Notes: generated by a model from the sequence alone, not told the origin. A DNA stretch of 64,000 nt from Chryseobacterium gleum (GCA_945888625.1 CAMDAH010000002.1:62001-126000), one strand, 5' to 3'. Counted from the first letter of the stretch, positions 21,183 to 31,135 are shown. Numbers and translations are program-made.

Positions 21183-21190
21183 TACATTTG
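21183..21190 (+). promoter_or_regulatory. TAnnTTTG -7 element of topA
   Basis: TACATTTG, a full match, 18 bases before the topA ATG. No TTG at ideal spacing; TTTA at 21157-21160 may serve. Confidence 0.5.
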
Positions 21191-21208
21191 TACCGAAATT
21201 GAAATTAG

Positions 21209-23521
21209 ATGGCAAAAAATTTAGTGATTGTTGAATCACCTGCAAAAGCAAAAACAATAGAGGGTTATTTAGGTGCTGGTTATACGGTTAAATCAAGTTC
21301 CGGTCATGTTCGCGACCTCGCAAAAAAGGGTTTGTCTGTTGATATTGAGAATGATTTTAATCCAGTTTATGAAGTTACCCCCGAAAAAAAAGTACTTGTT
21401 GCCGAATTAAAAAAACTTGTTAAAGCTGCAGAAATTATCTGGTTAGCGACAGATGAGGACCGTGAGGGAGAGGCTATTTCTTGGCATTTGTATGAAACAT
21501 TGGGTTTAACTGAAGCGAATACGCGTCGAATTACGTTTAATGAAATCACTAAATCGGCCATCCAAAAAGCCATCGAAAACCCAAGGAGGGTAAACAAGGA
21601 ACTGGTTGATGCGCAACAAGCAAGAAGAATTTTAGATCGGATTGTTGGATTTGAACTATCCCCAGTTCTATGGAGAAAAGTCAGGCCCGGTCTGTCTGCA
21701 GGGAGGGTTCAATCTGTAGCTGTTAAACTAATAGTAGATAAGGAAGATGAAATTGAAGCTTTTAATTCGGCTGGCTTTTATCGTGTAGTAGGTCAATTTC
21801 AAGCTGTAAATGGAATTTTTAAGGCTGAACTTAACAAAAACGTAAGCAACAACGAGGAGGCTAATCGATTGTTGGAGGAATGTGTTAATGCTAATTTTAT
21901 TGTTGAAAGCACACAAAAAAAACCGGCAAGTAAATCGCCATCGGCACCTTTTACTACATCGACACTACAACAAGAAGCAAGTCTGAAGTTGGGTTATTCA
22001 GTTACCAAGACGATGAGTGTTGCCCAAAAATTATACGAATCAGGTTGGATAACTTACATGCGTACCGATTCGATGAATTTATCCGATACAGCAATCCATG
22101 CTGCAAAGGATGAAATTATTCAAAAATATGGTGAGGCATATTGGAAAATGACCAAATACACTACCAAATCTGCAGGTGCACAAGAGGCCCACGAGGCTAT
22201 TCGACCTACCGATTTTTCCAAAAATGAATTTTCAGGTGAAAACGATGAAAAGAAATTGTACGACCTTATTTGGAAACGATCAATTGCGAGCCAAATGGCG
22301 CATGCAAAGTTAGAAAGAACGACCATTACAATTGGCGGTTTATCTAATGGCAATTATTTTGTTGCCAAAGGGGAAGTGATTCTTTTTGATGGCTTTTTAA
22401 AGGTTTATTTGGCCTCCAGTTTGGATGAACCTGAAGATGAAGAGAGTGGCTTATTGCCACTGGTAAGTGATTCGGAAAAGTTAAGCTACATTGAAATTCG
22501 TGCAACGGAAAGGTTTACGAGGCCACCTGCGCGATATGCAGAGGCTTCCTTAGTAAAAAAATTAGAAGAACTCGGAATTGGCAGGCCTTCAACTTATGCA
22601 CCAACGATCACGACTATTCAAAATCGTGGTTACGTGGAGAAAAAAGAGAATGAAGGTCAATTACGCAGTTATCAAGAGCTTTTATTGGCCGATAGTTCAA
22701 TCACTCCAATAATTAAGTCAGAGACGACAGGTAAAGAACGAAACCGCCTATCACCAACAGATATTGGGGTAGTGGTTACTCGTTTTTTGACTGAAAATTT
22801 CGAGAAAGTCTTAGATTATAATTTTACTGCTAAGGTAGAAGCTGAATTTGACGAAATAGCATCAGGTAGTATTAAATGGACTGCTATGCTCAAAGAGTTT
22901 TATACGCCTTTTCATTCGACGGTTGAAAATACCTTGGAACATTCTTCTCGCGCTTCAGGAGAAAGGGAGCTGGGTATTCACCCGAATGGCCGAAAAGTGA
23001 TTACTCGTATGGGAAAATTCGGTGCGATTGCTCAAATTGGTTCAGAGGAGACTGATGGAGAAAAGCCAGTTTTTGCATCGCTGCTCAAAACGCAATCAAT
23101 CCATACGATTACACTTGAAGAAGCACTCGAGTTATTTAAATTACCAAAATTGTTAGGGCAGTACGAGGAGCTCGACGTAAAAGTAAATATTGGACGTTTT
23201 GGTCCTTATGTGCAACTGGGTAAGTTGTTTGTTTCCATACCGAAAGACGAAGATCCTATGTCGCTCGATATTGCCCGTGCTATTGAATTAATTATACTAA
23301 AGAAGGAGCAAGACGCCAATAGACTCGTTAAACATTTTGATGGGCGCGATGATGTTTTTTTACTTAACGGGAAATACGGTGTTTACCTTAAAATTGGAAA
23401 ATTGAATTATAAGCTTCCCAAAGATGCCAACCTTGAATCGATAACGTTGGAGGAATGCCTTACTATCGCGGAAAATCAACCTCAAAAAACGAAAGCAAAA
23501 AAAGTATTTAAAAAGAAATAA
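21209..23521 (+). CDS. topA: DNA topoisomerase I
   Basis: A type IA topoisomerase that relaxes negative supercoils. The 770 residues begin with the TOPRIM segment LVIVESPAKAKTIEGYLG and ATDEDREGEAISWHL. The catalytic tyrosine is in WITYMRTDS (Tyr283). HEAIRPTD and LGIGRPSTYAPTI are also typical. In place of C-terminal zinc ribbons there are Topo_C repeat units (GKFGAIAQIG, GRFGPYVQLG, GKYGVYLKIG) and a basic tail KKVFKKK. It starts the run topA, ssb, gldE, gldD, folK. Confidence 0.98.
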   Translation: MAKNLVIVESPAKAKTIEGYLGAGYTVKSSSGHVRDLAKKGLSVDIENDFNPVYEVTPEKKVLVAELKKLVKAAEIIWLATDEDREGEAISWHLYETLGLTEANTRRITFNEITKSAIQKAIENPRRVNKELVDAQQARRILDRIVGFELSPVLWRKVRPGLSAGRVQSVAVKLIVDKEDEIEAFNSAGFYRVVGQFQAVNGIFKAELNKNVSNNEEANRLLEECVNANFIVESTQKKPASKSPSAPFTTSTLQQEASLKLGYSVTKTMSVAQKLYESGWITYMRTDSMNLSDTAIHAAKDEIIQKYGEAYWKMTKYTTKSAGAQEAHEAIRPTDFSKNEFSGENDEKKLYDLIWKRSIASQMAHAKLERTTITIGGLSNGNYFVAKGEVILFDGFLKVYLASSLDEPEDEESGLLPLVSDSEKLSYIEIRATERFTRPPARYAEASLVKKLEELGIGRPSTYAPTITTIQNRGYVEKKENEGQLRSYQELLLADSSITPIIKSETTGKERNRLSPTDIGVVVTRFLTENFEKVLDYNFTAKVEAEFDEIASGSIKWTAMLKEFYTPFHSTVENTLEHSSRASGERELGIHPNGRKVITRMGKFGAIAQIGSEETDGEKPVFASLLKTQSIHTITLEEALELFKLPKLLGQYEELDVKVNIGRFGPYVQLGKLFVSIPKDEDPMSLDIARAIELIILKKEQDANRLVKHFDGRDDVFLLNGKYGVYLKIGKLNYKLPKDANLESITLEECLTIAENQPQKTKAKKVFKKK

Positions 23522-23526
23522 TAAGT

Positions 23527-23534
23527 TATATTTG
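23527..23534 (+). promoter_or_regulatory. TAnnTTTG -7 element of ssb (leaderless)
   Basis: TATATTTG ends 5 bases before ATG 23540, so a transcript starting here would begin at the start codon. The adjacent GTG at 23537 is then an unlikely start. Confidence 0.45.
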
Positions 23535-23539
23535 TAGTG

Positions 23540-23983
23540 ATGAGTGGTAGTGTTAACAAGGTAATTTTAATTGGTAATTTAGGCAAAGACCCTGAGGTTA
23601 GGAGACTAGATAATGGTGTTGTCGTTGCTACATTTTCTATTGCAACATCAGAAACGTACACCGATAAGCAGTCGGGTGAAAAGAAAGAAATTACCGATTG
23701 GCACGATGTGGTTTTATGGAGAGGTCTAGCAGAAATAGCTGAAAAATATATTCGTAAAGGAACAAAAATATACGTTGAGGGCAAACTTAAAAAAAGATCT
23801 TGGCAGGACAAAGAGGGAACAATCCGTTACAATACGGAGGTAATCGCCGATGAGATGACTATTTTATCTCGATTAGAAAGTAAAGAGTCACCATCAGCGC
23901 CTTATCGCAAAGAGGAAGAAAAGCCAATCACCAGCAGTCTTGTGGATTTATCTACTGAGGATGAAGATGTTTTACCATTTTAA
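23540..23983 (+). CDS. ssb: Single-stranded DNA-binding protein
   Basis: A 147-residue OB-fold protein that coats single-stranded DNA. MSGSVNKVILIGNLGKDPEVR and WHDVVLWRGLAEIAEKYIRKG are canonical, and the acidic tail ending EDEDVLPF is the docking peptide for partner proteins. I choose ATG 23540 over GTG 23537 because of the -7 element just upstream. It precedes gldE by 5 bp; the ssb-gldE-gldD order is usual in flavobacteria. Confidence 0.97.
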   Translation: MSGSVNKVILIGNLGKDPEVRRLDNGVVVATFSIATSETYTDKQSGEKKEITDWHDVVLWRGLAEIAEKYIRKGTKIYVEGKLKKRSWQDKEGTIRYNTEVIADEMTILSRLESKESPSAPYRKEEEKPITSSLVDLSTEDEDVLPF

Positions 23984-23988
23984 ATCGA

Positions 23989-25317
23989 ATGAGCATTATC
24001 GAACCTCCCAGTTTACTCCTTCTAGATATTACCCAAGCAGGAATTAGCATAGAAACAATTATTTATGCTTTAATTGTTATTTTTCTTCTATTTTGTTGCG
24101 CCGTTATGTCGGGGTCTGAGTCAGCGCTTTTTTCTATTAATCCTGATGAGAGCAATAAGCTGAAGGCAGAGAATTCTAAAGAGGCGCAGACGATTATTCA
24201 GTTATTGGCAAACCCGAGGGATTTATTAGCTACCATTTTAATTGTCAATAATTTCGTAATCGTTGGAATTGTCATATTATCCACTTTTATTCTGGAGGAA
24301 AATTTCCCTATTCAAAAAGGAAATGAACTTGCGCGATTTTTAATTGAGGTTGTTGGCATTACGTTCATGCTTTTATTGATTGGAGAGGTAATTCCTAAGA
24401 TTTATGCCACAAATAACGCAGAGAGGGTTTCCCGTTGGGTAGCAAGACCATTGTATATTATTAGTAGAACCCCCCCTGTATCTTGGTTAAAATTATCATT
24501 GGTTAGCGGAAGTAAATTTATATCTCGGGTAAAAAAAAAGCCTGTTCAAATTTCTGCCGTCGAACTTGAACATGCAATTGCCCTAACAAAAGAAAGTTCT
24601 ACTTCTGAGGATGAGCAAAAGTTGTTGGAAGGTATTGTAAAATTTGGCCGTACCGAAGCATCCCAAATTATGAAGCCCAGAATTGAGATAGCTGCACTTT
24701 CTGCTGAAATCAGTTTCAAGGAAGTCCTCTATTTTGTCTTAGAGGCTGGATATTCCCGAATTCCTGTTTACAAGGAGAATACGGATAATGTTATTGGAAT
24801 TCTTTACATCAAAGACCTTCTGCCGCATTTATCAAAAGAGGAAAGTTTTAGTTGGGTGGAAGTCATAAGAAAACCTTTTTTTATTCCTGAAAATAAAAAA
24901 CTAAATGATTTACTCCAAGAATTTAGAAGCATGAAAATGCACCTTGCTGTTGTGGTTGACGAATATGGTGGTGCTTGTGGCTTAATTACTTTGGAAGATA
25001 TTCTAGAGGAAATTGTAGGTGACATTACCGATGAGTTCGATGACGATGTAATTTCTTTTGAAAAAATAGACGAAAATACGTTTGTATTCGAAGGGCGTAC
25101 GACCTTAAATGATTTTTACAAGGTAATTGGTAACGACGGAAAAGAGTTTGAGGCAGTAAAAGGAGACGCTGAGACAATCGGTGGTTTTATAATCGAACAA
25201 GCAGGAAGGATAATGAAAAATAAAGAGTTTATTGTTCAAGGGAATTTCAAATTAATAGTTGAATCCTCCGATAAACGGCGTGTTAAATCCGTTAAGGTGT
25301 TAATTAATCGTATCTAA
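23989..25317 (+). CDS. gldE: Gliding motility-associated protein GldE (CNNM/CBS/CorC family)
   Basis: A 442-residue inner-membrane protein of the HlyC/CorC group. An N-terminal CNNM-like domain with three to four membrane helices (FLLFCCAVMSGSESALFSI, about 35-53) is followed by two CBS domains (IMKPRIEIAAL..., VVDEYGGACGLITLEDILEEI about 322-342) and a C-terminal CorC domain. GldE supports GldD and thus gliding and T9SS function in Flavobacterium. The stop overlaps gldD as TAATG. Confidence 0.92.
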   Translation: MSIIEPPSLLLLDITQAGISIETIIYALIVIFLLFCCAVMSGSESALFSINPDESNKLKAENSKEAQTIIQLLANPRDLLATILIVNNFVIVGIVILSTFILEENFPIQKGNELARFLIEVVGITFMLLLIGEVIPKIYATNNAERVSRWVARPLYIISRTPPVSWLKLSLVSGSKFISRVKKKPVQISAVELEHAIALTKESSTSEDEQKLLEGIVKFGRTEASQIMKPRIEIAALSAEISFKEVLYFVLEAGYSRIPVYKENTDNVIGILYIKDLLPHLSKEESFSWVEVIRKPFFIPENKKLNDLLQEFRSMKMHLAVVVDEYGGACGLITLEDILEEIVGDITDEFDDDVISFEKIDENTFVFEGRTTLNDFYKVIGNDGKEFEAVKGDAETIGGFIIEQAGRIMKNKEFIVQGNFKLIVESSDKRRVKSVKVLINRI

Positions 25318-25943
25318 TGCTAAAGAAATTGTTGTCGGCTAAAAAAGGCGTGATGTTTTTGAGCATAGTTGTATTTATTGGTGTTATTTTTCTAGTTCGC
25401 AGCTTTTTAGTTCAGAAAGAGGTTTTTATTCCTAAGCCGCCTACTTATCTCAGAATTAACCTTCCTGAACATGCTTATCACGACGAAAAAGCGGCTTGTT
25501 TTGCTTGGGTCAAATCGGCAAATATATTTACCCTAAAAACGGTATTAACCGATAACAAAGGGCAATGTGCGCAAGAAATTGATCTCGGACCAATTAACGG
25601 AACTTTATACTTGTTTTACAAATCATTTGACACCAAGGATTCACTTGCGCAACTGATTAATATTTCCAATGATTTTATAGATGATCATAAAATAAAGGCA
25701 GATAGAATTGATTTTCAGCAAATTATTGATCCGAAAAGAAGGGTGTTTGGCACTTTTTTTACACTAAAAGGGAATGTTGCCACGAACTATCAATTTTACT
25801 TAACTGATTCAACTTCCCATTTCATGCGTGGAGAAGTATTGCTCAATTGTAAGCCAAATTATGACAGTTTACGTCCTTCACTCGAGTATTTAAAGGTTGA
25901 TTTACTCTATTTTGTTAATAGTCTTCAATGGAAAGAGAACTAA
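25317..25943 (+). CDS. gldD: Gliding motility protein GldD
   Basis: A 208-residue protein essential for gliding and linked to T9SS function in Flavobacterium. Family features: IPKPPTYLRINLPEHAYH (about 38-55), GTLYLFYKSF, and the C-terminal RGEVLLNCKPNYDSLRPSLEYL...NSLQWK. GldD is usually described as a lipoprotein. Here the N-terminal hydrophobic segment (about 12-30) contains no Cys and the first Cys is near residue 60, so this copy is probably held by a transmembrane helix. The start overlaps gldE by 1 bp and the end overlaps folK by 16 bp. Confidence 0.9.
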   Translation: MLKKLLSAKKGVMFLSIVVFIGVIFLVRSFLVQKEVFIPKPPTYLRINLPEHAYHDEKAACFAWVKSANIFTLKTVLTDNKGQCAQEIDLGPINGTLYLFYKSFDTKDSLAQLINISNDFIDDHKIKADRIDFQQIIDPKRRVFGTFFTLKGNVATNYQFYLTDSTSHFMRGEVLLNCKPNYDSLRPSLEYLKVDLLYFVNSLQWKEN

Positions 25944-26353
25944 ATATTGTTTATTTAGGACTGGGAAGTAACATAGGCGACAAGATTGCCAATCTTCAAA
26001 AAGCGATTTTACTTATCGAAACGAAAATTGGAGCAGTTAGCAAAAAATCAAATTTAGTTTATTCTTCGCCTCAAGGGTTTATGTCACCCAACGACTTTGT
26101 AAATATGGCGGTAAAGTTGTCGACTGTTTTTGATCCTTTTGAACTGTTAGATGGAATCGAAGAAATAGAAAAAGAGTTGGGTCGAACAGAGAAATCAAAT
26201 GGAATTTATAAAGACCGGATCATCGACATTGATATTTTATTATTTAATCAAGAAATTATTAATCATGTTCGCTTAACTATTCCTCATCCTTTAATCGATT
26301 CGCGCGACTTTGTAAGCATTCCTCTTTCCCAAATATTGGATAAAAAAAAATAG
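25928..26353 (+). CDS. folK: HPPK, 6-hydroxymethyl-7,8-dihydropterin pyrophosphokinase
   Basis: It transfers pyrophosphate from ATP to 6-hydroxymethyl-dihydropterin in folate synthesis. Motifs: YLGLGSNIGDK at the N-terminus, LELNG-equivalent EKELGRTEK, and the signature KDRIIDIDILLF (about 98-109). At 141 residues it is slightly shorter than E. coli FolK (159). Translation is probably coupled to gldD through the 16-bp overlap. folB lies 7 kb away on the other strand. Confidence 0.94.
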   Translation: MERELNIVYLGLGSNIGDKIANLQKAILLIETKIGAVSKKSNLVYSSPQGFMSPNDFVNMAVKLSTVFDPFELLDGIEEIEKELGRTEKSNGIYKDRIIDIDILLFNQEIINHVRLTIPHPLIDSRDFVSIPLSQILDKKK

Positions 26354-26402
26354 TCTTTTTATCATTTAGTTGTTGTTTATTTCGTGTTTAATTATTAATC
26401 GT

Positions 26403-26410
26403 TACATTTG
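26403..26410 (+). promoter_or_regulatory. TAnnTTTG -7 element of the OmpA/TPR lipoprotein
   Basis: TACATTTG, full match, 23 bases before the ATG. Confidence 0.5.
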
Positions 26411-26433
26411 CTCGTAATTTTAAAATATTTATT

Positions 26434-28140
26434 ATGAAATCAAATTTTTTATTCGTTTACCTATTTTTAATGTTGTGTATGGTTTTCCCAAGTTGTGACC
26501 TACTCAAGGACGTAACTTACACGGTAACTCCGAATCCTCTCGAAATGCATGGGGATAATGTGAAAACATCGGTAACAGTAACTATTCCGGAAAAAGGAAT
26601 AAAAAAGAAAGTAAAAGTCGAAATCACGCCTACTTTGGGTAATGCGAAATTGTCAACATGGACTATCCAAGGAGAAAAAGCTACAGGAAATGGACAAGTG
26701 ATTACCTTCAAGCCAGGTGGAACAGCCACATTTGAAGATGTTGTTGCCTATGATCCATCGATGGAGGCAGCTGATTTAAAGCTAACGGGTAAAATTTACA
26801 AGGGAACAAAAGAAAAAGACGCCCTTCCGGTAACAAAAATAGCAGATGGAACGATCATTACGCCCCTGTTGGTTCGTCCTGAGTTTATGATGTTACTCGC
26901 AGACGATAAGATTGTACGGTCTTTAGATAAAAACATTTCCGCTTCAATGAATTTTGAGAAGGGAAAATCAAATGTACGTAAAACAGAATTAACGGATAAG
27001 GACATACTTGATTTGGTAATTTGGTTAACAACTGCTCAAGCTAATAGTAAAATTACCATCAATTCAATTGATGTTAAGGGTTACGCATCGCCAGACGGCG
27101 AAGAAACAAAGAACGGAACTTTGTCTAAAGAGCGTTCACTAATGGCTCGAAAAGCATTTACTGATTTAATGAGCAAAGCGAAAATGATGATGTATGCCGA
27201 TACAACGATGTATTCAATTGCAGGTTTAGGAGAGGATTTTGTTGGTTTTCAATCCCAATTAGCAACCACAACTTCTGTTTCAGAATCAGATAAAGCATTG
27301 TTTTTAAGGGTTATTCAGATGTCTGCCGATCCTGCTGAAAGAGAAAAGCAAATGTTAGCACTAGGAAAAGGTTGGAAGGAATTGGAAAAAGACGTGTTTC
27401 CAATGATTAGAAGATCGGAAATTACTGTTAATTATACAGAGAAAGGCTGGACGGATGCTGAATTAGTTTCTGCAGCTTCAACCAATCCTTCTGTTTTAAA
27501 TGTAGAAGAAATGTTATTTACAGCGGGAAAATTAACAAAAGATATCGCCGAAAAAGCACGTATCTATCAGGCTGCTGCAGCTGCTTTTCCTTCTGATTAT
27601 AGAACACACAATAACCTAGGTGCTGTTAAATACATGCAAAATAAAGTTTCCGAAGCCAAAGTTAGCCTCGAAAAAGCAAATAATTTAATGGATAACGGAA
27701 TGTCTAAAAATAACTTAGCGGGTGTTGCCATGTCAAATGGTGATAGAGTAACAGCTAAAAAATTATTAGGTCAAGTGAAAGATAAATCAAATCAAACGTC
27801 TTACAACAACGCAATTATTGCTGTGCTAGAAGGTAATTATTCTGCTGCTGTTTCAGGTTTTGGTTCTGATGCTTCTTACAATAAAGCATTAGCGCTAATA
27901 CTATCAAATAAGCTAGATGAAGCAAGTAAGACCATCGCTGCAAGTATGGACAAAGAGTCTGCAGACGGCCACTACCTCAAAGCAATTATAGCTTCAAGAA
28001 GCAACGCTGGTGTTGATGCTGTGGTTAGCTGCTTAAAGTCTGCCTTTGCAAAAAATCCGGGATTGAAGTCGAAAGCGTCGAGAGACAGAGAATTTATTAA
28101 GATGATGGGGGACGCAAGTTTCTCAGCTGCGGTAAATTAA
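26434..28140 (+). CDS. OmpA-like and TPR lipoprotein
   Basis: A 568-residue lipoprotein (lipobox FPSC, Cys21). After an immunoglobulin-like N-terminal region (VTPNPLEMHGDNVKTSVTVTI, about 31-150), an OmpA-like segment follows (FEKGKSNVRKTELTD near 175, VKGYASPDGEETKNGTLSKE near 210-230). This segment would bind peptidoglycan. The C-terminal 200 residues are TPR-like (YRTHNNLGAVKYMQNKVSEA, MSKNNLAGVAMSNGD). It probably links the outer membrane to the wall. Its own promoter and a strong terminator mark it as monocistronic. Confidence 0.82.
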   Translation: MKSNFLFVYLFLMLCMVFPSCDLLKDVTYTVTPNPLEMHGDNVKTSVTVTIPEKGIKKKVKVEITPTLGNAKLSTWTIQGEKATGNGQVITFKPGGTATFEDVVAYDPSMEAADLKLTGKIYKGTKEKDALPVTKIADGTIITPLLVRPEFMMLLADDKIVRSLDKNISASMNFEKGKSNVRKTELTDKDILDLVIWLTTAQANSKITINSIDVKGYASPDGEETKNGTLSKERSLMARKAFTDLMSKAKMMMYADTTMYSIAGLGEDFVGFQSQLATTTSVSESDKALFLRVIQMSADPAEREKQMLALGKGWKELEKDVFPMIRRSEITVNYTEKGWTDAELVSAASTNPSVLNVEEMLFTAGKLTKDIAEKARIYQAAAAAFPSDYRTHNNLGAVKYMQNKVSEAKVSLEKANNLMDNGMSKNNLAGVAMSNGDRVTAKKLLGQVKDKSNQTSYNNAIIAVLEGNYSAAVSGFGSDASYNKALALILSNKLDEASKTIAASMDKESADGHYLKAIIASRSNAGVDAVVSCLKSAFAKNPGLKSKASRDREFIKMMGDASFSAAVN

Positions 28141-28170
28141 TAACATAACTCAAGTTAGTAGTTTATCCAA

Positions 28171-29136
28171 CTAAATTTTAAAGCCCTCGTCAATGACGGG
28201 GGCTTTTTTCATGCTCGCTAAATACTCCTGCTCACCTTGTCCTTTAGTTGGTATCAACATGGTTTGACACTTCAAAAATGTCGTGTCCATAAGTGTTGAG
28301 TACCCGCAATAGGACATGATAAGTTTCGCTCGAAGTAGTAGCGCATCATTCGTTTTCCAACTCGTATTTAGTTTGAAATATACTAACAAGTCGTCGGGTA
28401 TAATGGCCATGCATTCGATTGATCCAATAAGGTACTTTTCTCCATGGATGGCATGAAATGCACCTCTAAAGTGATTGATGAGTGCTGCTGAAAATTCAAT
28501 AGGGCCACTAATTAATAAGATGCATTGAATATCTTTTATAACATCAATTTCGTTTACTTGCTCCTCAAATCGCGATTGTAAACCAATATAGATGGAATTC
28601 GCATTACGTGTTCGAGCTAATTTACCTGCAAGATTTATTTTTGCGTCATCTACAATCCAAATGGTATTGAATTTTTTCATGAAAAATTGATGCAACGCCT
28701 GGATAGGCCATGCTATTTTTGGCAACGGTAAATAACATTGATGGGTGATAAAAATGCTTGGACAATTTACTGTTCGAAAACCATAGCGGTGATCGGAAAG
28801 TACTAAATTGATTTCGTGCTGTTCTACAAGTTGCGTAACGCTTTTTAATTCCTGCTTGTAACGTTTATATAAAATGCCAATAGAGGGAACTAAGCGAATC
28901 AATCGAAAGCCATCATCGCCAAATTGGAATGGGTAGGGGGCATGTTTTAGATAAGTAATGGAATGAGAAAAGTATTCTTGCAAAACAACAAAGTCACTTT
29001 CTCTTCCGGCATAAAAAAGTGTATTATTATTTTTTAGTAAAATTTGTATTATCGGAATACACCGAGATAAATGGCCGTAGCCCCAATTTAATGTTGAAAG
29101 AAGAATTCGTTTATCTTTTATGAAGGCAGGTAGCAT
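28171..29136 (-). CDS. Glycosyltransferase, GT28/MurG-like
   Basis: A 321-residue protein with a GT-B look. The N-terminal acceptor side has LNWGYGHLSRCIPII (about 16-30). The C-terminal donor-binding side has IMSYCGYSTLMD and PTKGQGEQEYLA (about 295-306), the pattern of the UDP-sugar loop in MurG-type enzymes. It probably transfers a sugar to a lipid or glycan. Donor and acceptor are unknown and no glycan cluster is adjacent. It converges on the OmpA/TPR gene, whose terminator lies in its last codons. Confidence 0.75.
   Translation of the reverse strand: MLPAFIKDKRILLSTLNWGYGHLSRCIPIIQILLKNNNTLFYAGRESDFVVLQEYFSHSITYLKHAPYPFQFGDDGFRLIRLVPSIGILYKRYKQELKSVTQLVEQHEINLVLSDHRYGFRTVNCPSIFITHQCYLPLPKIAWPIQALHQFFMKKFNTIWIVDDAKINLAGKLARTRNANSIYIGLQSRFEEQVNEIDVIKDIQCILLISGPIEFSAALINHFRGAFHAIHGEKYLIGSIECMAIIPDDLLVYFKLNTSWKTNDALLLRAKLIMSYCGYSTLMDTTFLKCQTMLIPTKGQGEQEYLASMKKAPVIDEGFKI
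28180..28209 (+). terminator. Intrinsic terminator of the OmpA/TPR gene, inside the convergent gene's 3' end
   Basis: AAGCCCTCGTC (28181-28191), loop AAT, GACGGGGGCTT (28195-28205) and a run of six T. One U-G pair favours the plus strand. The same bases encode the last codons of the minus-strand glycosyltransferase. Confidence 0.85.
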
Positions 29137-29197
29137 TATTTTGGTGCAAAATGGTAAATTTAGTATCTATTGTGATAAGGGTATCGTTGCAATTGGT

Positions 29198-29205
29198 TAT
29201 TTTTG
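29198..29205 (+). promoter_or_regulatory. TAnnTTTG -7 element of clpP-clpX
   Basis: TATTTTTG, full match, 22 bases before the clpP ATG. Confidence 0.5.
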
Positions 29206-29227
29206 AAATTCACATTAAAATAGGGGT

Positions 29228-29896
29228 ATGTTCGACAACAATGAATTCAGAAAGTATGCAACAAAACACATGGGGCTTAATAGCTTAAGCGTTGATCACT
29301 ACATAGAATCGTCTATGACACCATACATTATAGAGGAACGTCCAATGAATATGACACAGATGGATGTTTTCTCAAGATTAATGATGGACAGAATTATTTT
29401 CTTGGGAACAGGAATTAATGACCAAGTTGCAAATATTATCAATGCGCAATTACTATTTTTGGAATCTGTTGATCCTAAAAAAGATATTCAAATTTACATG
29501 AATTCACCCGGAGGATCTGTTTATGCAGGTTTAGGGATTTATGATACGATGCAGTACATTCGTCCGGATGTTGCAACAATTTGTACAGGTATAGCCGCTT
29601 CCATGGGTGCTGTGCTGCTATGTGCAGGCGCAGAGGGAAAACGGAGTGCCTTAAAACATTCACGCGTGATGATTCACCAACCCTTAGGAGGTGCTCAAGG
29701 ACAGGCATCAGATATAGAAATTACAACAAGGGAAATTCTTAAGTTGAAAAAAGAACTTTATGATATTTTGGCCCTCCACTCTAAACAAACCTTTAAAAAG
29801 GTTTCCATTGATTCTGATAGGGATTATTGGATGACAGCAAGCGAGGCGAAAGAATATGGAATGGTGGACGAGGTGTTACTTAGAAATCCTAAATAA
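29228..29896 (+). CDS. clpP: ATP-dependent Clp protease proteolytic subunit
   Basis: The serine protease barrel that degrades proteins unfolded by ClpX. The 222 residues show MNSPGGSVYAGLGIYDTM, the nucleophile in GIAASMGAVL (Ser125) and the histidine in MIHQPLGGAQGQ (His150). The N-terminus (FRKYATKHMGLNSL) is the form usual in Bacteroidota. clpX follows after 6 bp, so both are one operon. Confidence 0.98.
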   Translation: MFDNNEFRKYATKHMGLNSLSVDHYIESSMTPYIIEERPMNMTQMDVFSRLMMDRIIFLGTGINDQVANIINAQLLFLESVDPKKDIQIYMNSPGGSVYAGLGIYDTMQYIRPDVATICTGIAASMGAVLLCAGAEGKRSALKHSRVMIHQPLGGAQGQASDIEITTREILKLKKELYDILALHSKQTFKKVSIDSDRDYWMTASEAKEYGMVDEVLLRNPK

Positions 29897-29902
29897 AAAG
29901 TA

Positions 29903-31135
29903 ATGGCTAAAAATGACGCGCATTGTTCTTTTTGTGGAGCAGAACGCAAGGATGTTACGATTTTAATCGCTGGTGCCTCTGGACACATTTGCGATAGTTG
30001 TGCACTACAAGCGGTGAACATTGTCAGAGGAGAAGAGAAATTAAAATCTTCTTTGAATTTAAGTGCCTCAACAAAGCATAAAGTGCTTAAGCCGCTAGAG
30101 ATAAAAAAACGCCTCGATGAATACATCATTGGTCAAGATACTGCCAAAAAAGTATTGGCTGTTGCTGTTTACAATCATTACAAGCGTTTAGATGACCAAA
30201 AAGTTACCGACGATGTTGAAATCGAAAAGTCAAATGTTGTTTTAGTAGGAAGAACGGGAACGGGAAAAACACTGTTAGCTAAAACAATTGCTAAACTTTT
30301 AGATGTTCCTTTTTGCATTGCTGATGCAACGGTTTTAACAGAGGCAGGTTATGTTGGAGAGGATGTAGAAAGTATTTTGTCACGTTTATTGCAAGCAGCA
30401 GATTATAACGTCGATTTAGCTCAAAAGGGAATTGTTTTTATTGATGAAATTGATAAAATTGCTAGAAAAAGTGATAACCCATCCATTACGAGAGATGTAT
30501 CGGGTGAAGGAGTACAGCAGGCTTTACTTAAATTGTTAGAAGGTTCCGTGGTTAATGTGCCTCCGCAAGGAGGAAGAAAACACCCGGAACAAAAAATGAT
30601 TTCAGTAGACACGAAGAATATTCTTTTTATTTGTGGAGGTGCTTTTGATGGTGTTGAAAAAATAATTGCCAATCGAGTAAATAGACAAACAATTGGATTC
30701 TCAACAGAAGATCAGGGTTACCACGATACGGATGCCCTGTTAGAAAATATTTCGCCTGCTGATTTAAGAACATTTGGACTAATACCGGAATTAATTGGTC
30801 GCTTTCCTGTTCTATCTTATCTTGAGCCCTTAAGTGCAGAGGCATTAAAAAGAATACTTACTGAGCCCAAAAATGCCCTCATTAAGCAATTTGTTAAACT
30901 GTTTGAGCTAGATGGCATTAAGTTGACCTTTGACAAAGAAGTGTTCGATTTGATTGTTGAAAAAGCGTCTGCGTTTAATCTGGGTGCCAGGGGACTTCGA
31001 TCGATTTGTGAAGCCATCTTAATGACGGCAATGTACGATTTGCCTTCTAGTAAAACAAAACTCTTGCATGTGGATATAACCTACGCGCGAGCTCAATTTG
31101 ATAAATCTAAATTGGGGAAATTAATGGTGGCGTAA
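29903..31135 (+). CDS. clpX: ATP-dependent Clp protease ATP-binding subunit ClpX
   Basis: The AAA+ unfoldase partner of ClpP. The N-terminal zinc-binding domain has Cys8, Cys11, Cys30 and Cys33. Walker A is GRTGTGKT (116-123), Walker B is VFIDEIDK, the ClpP-docking loop reads TIGF near residue 258 and the C-terminal lid has LGARGLRSI. The 410 residues are full length. Confidence 0.98.
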   Translation: MAKNDAHCSFCGAERKDVTILIAGASGHICDSCALQAVNIVRGEEKLKSSLNLSASTKHKVLKPLEIKKRLDEYIIGQDTAKKVLAVAVYNHYKRLDDQKVTDDVEIEKSNVVLVGRTGTGKTLLAKTIAKLLDVPFCIADATVLTEAGYVGEDVESILSRLLQAADYNVDLAQKGIVFIDEIDKIARKSDNPSITRDVSGEGVQQALLKLLEGSVVNVPPQGGRKHPEQKMISVDTKNILFICGGAFDGVEKIIANRVNRQTIGFSTEDQGYHDTDALLENISPADLRTFGLIPELIGRFPVLSYLEPLSAEALKRILTEPKNALIKQFVKLFELDGIKLTFDKEVFDLIVEKASAFNLGARGLRSICEAILMTAMYDLPSSKTKLLHVDITYARAQFDKSKLGKLMVA

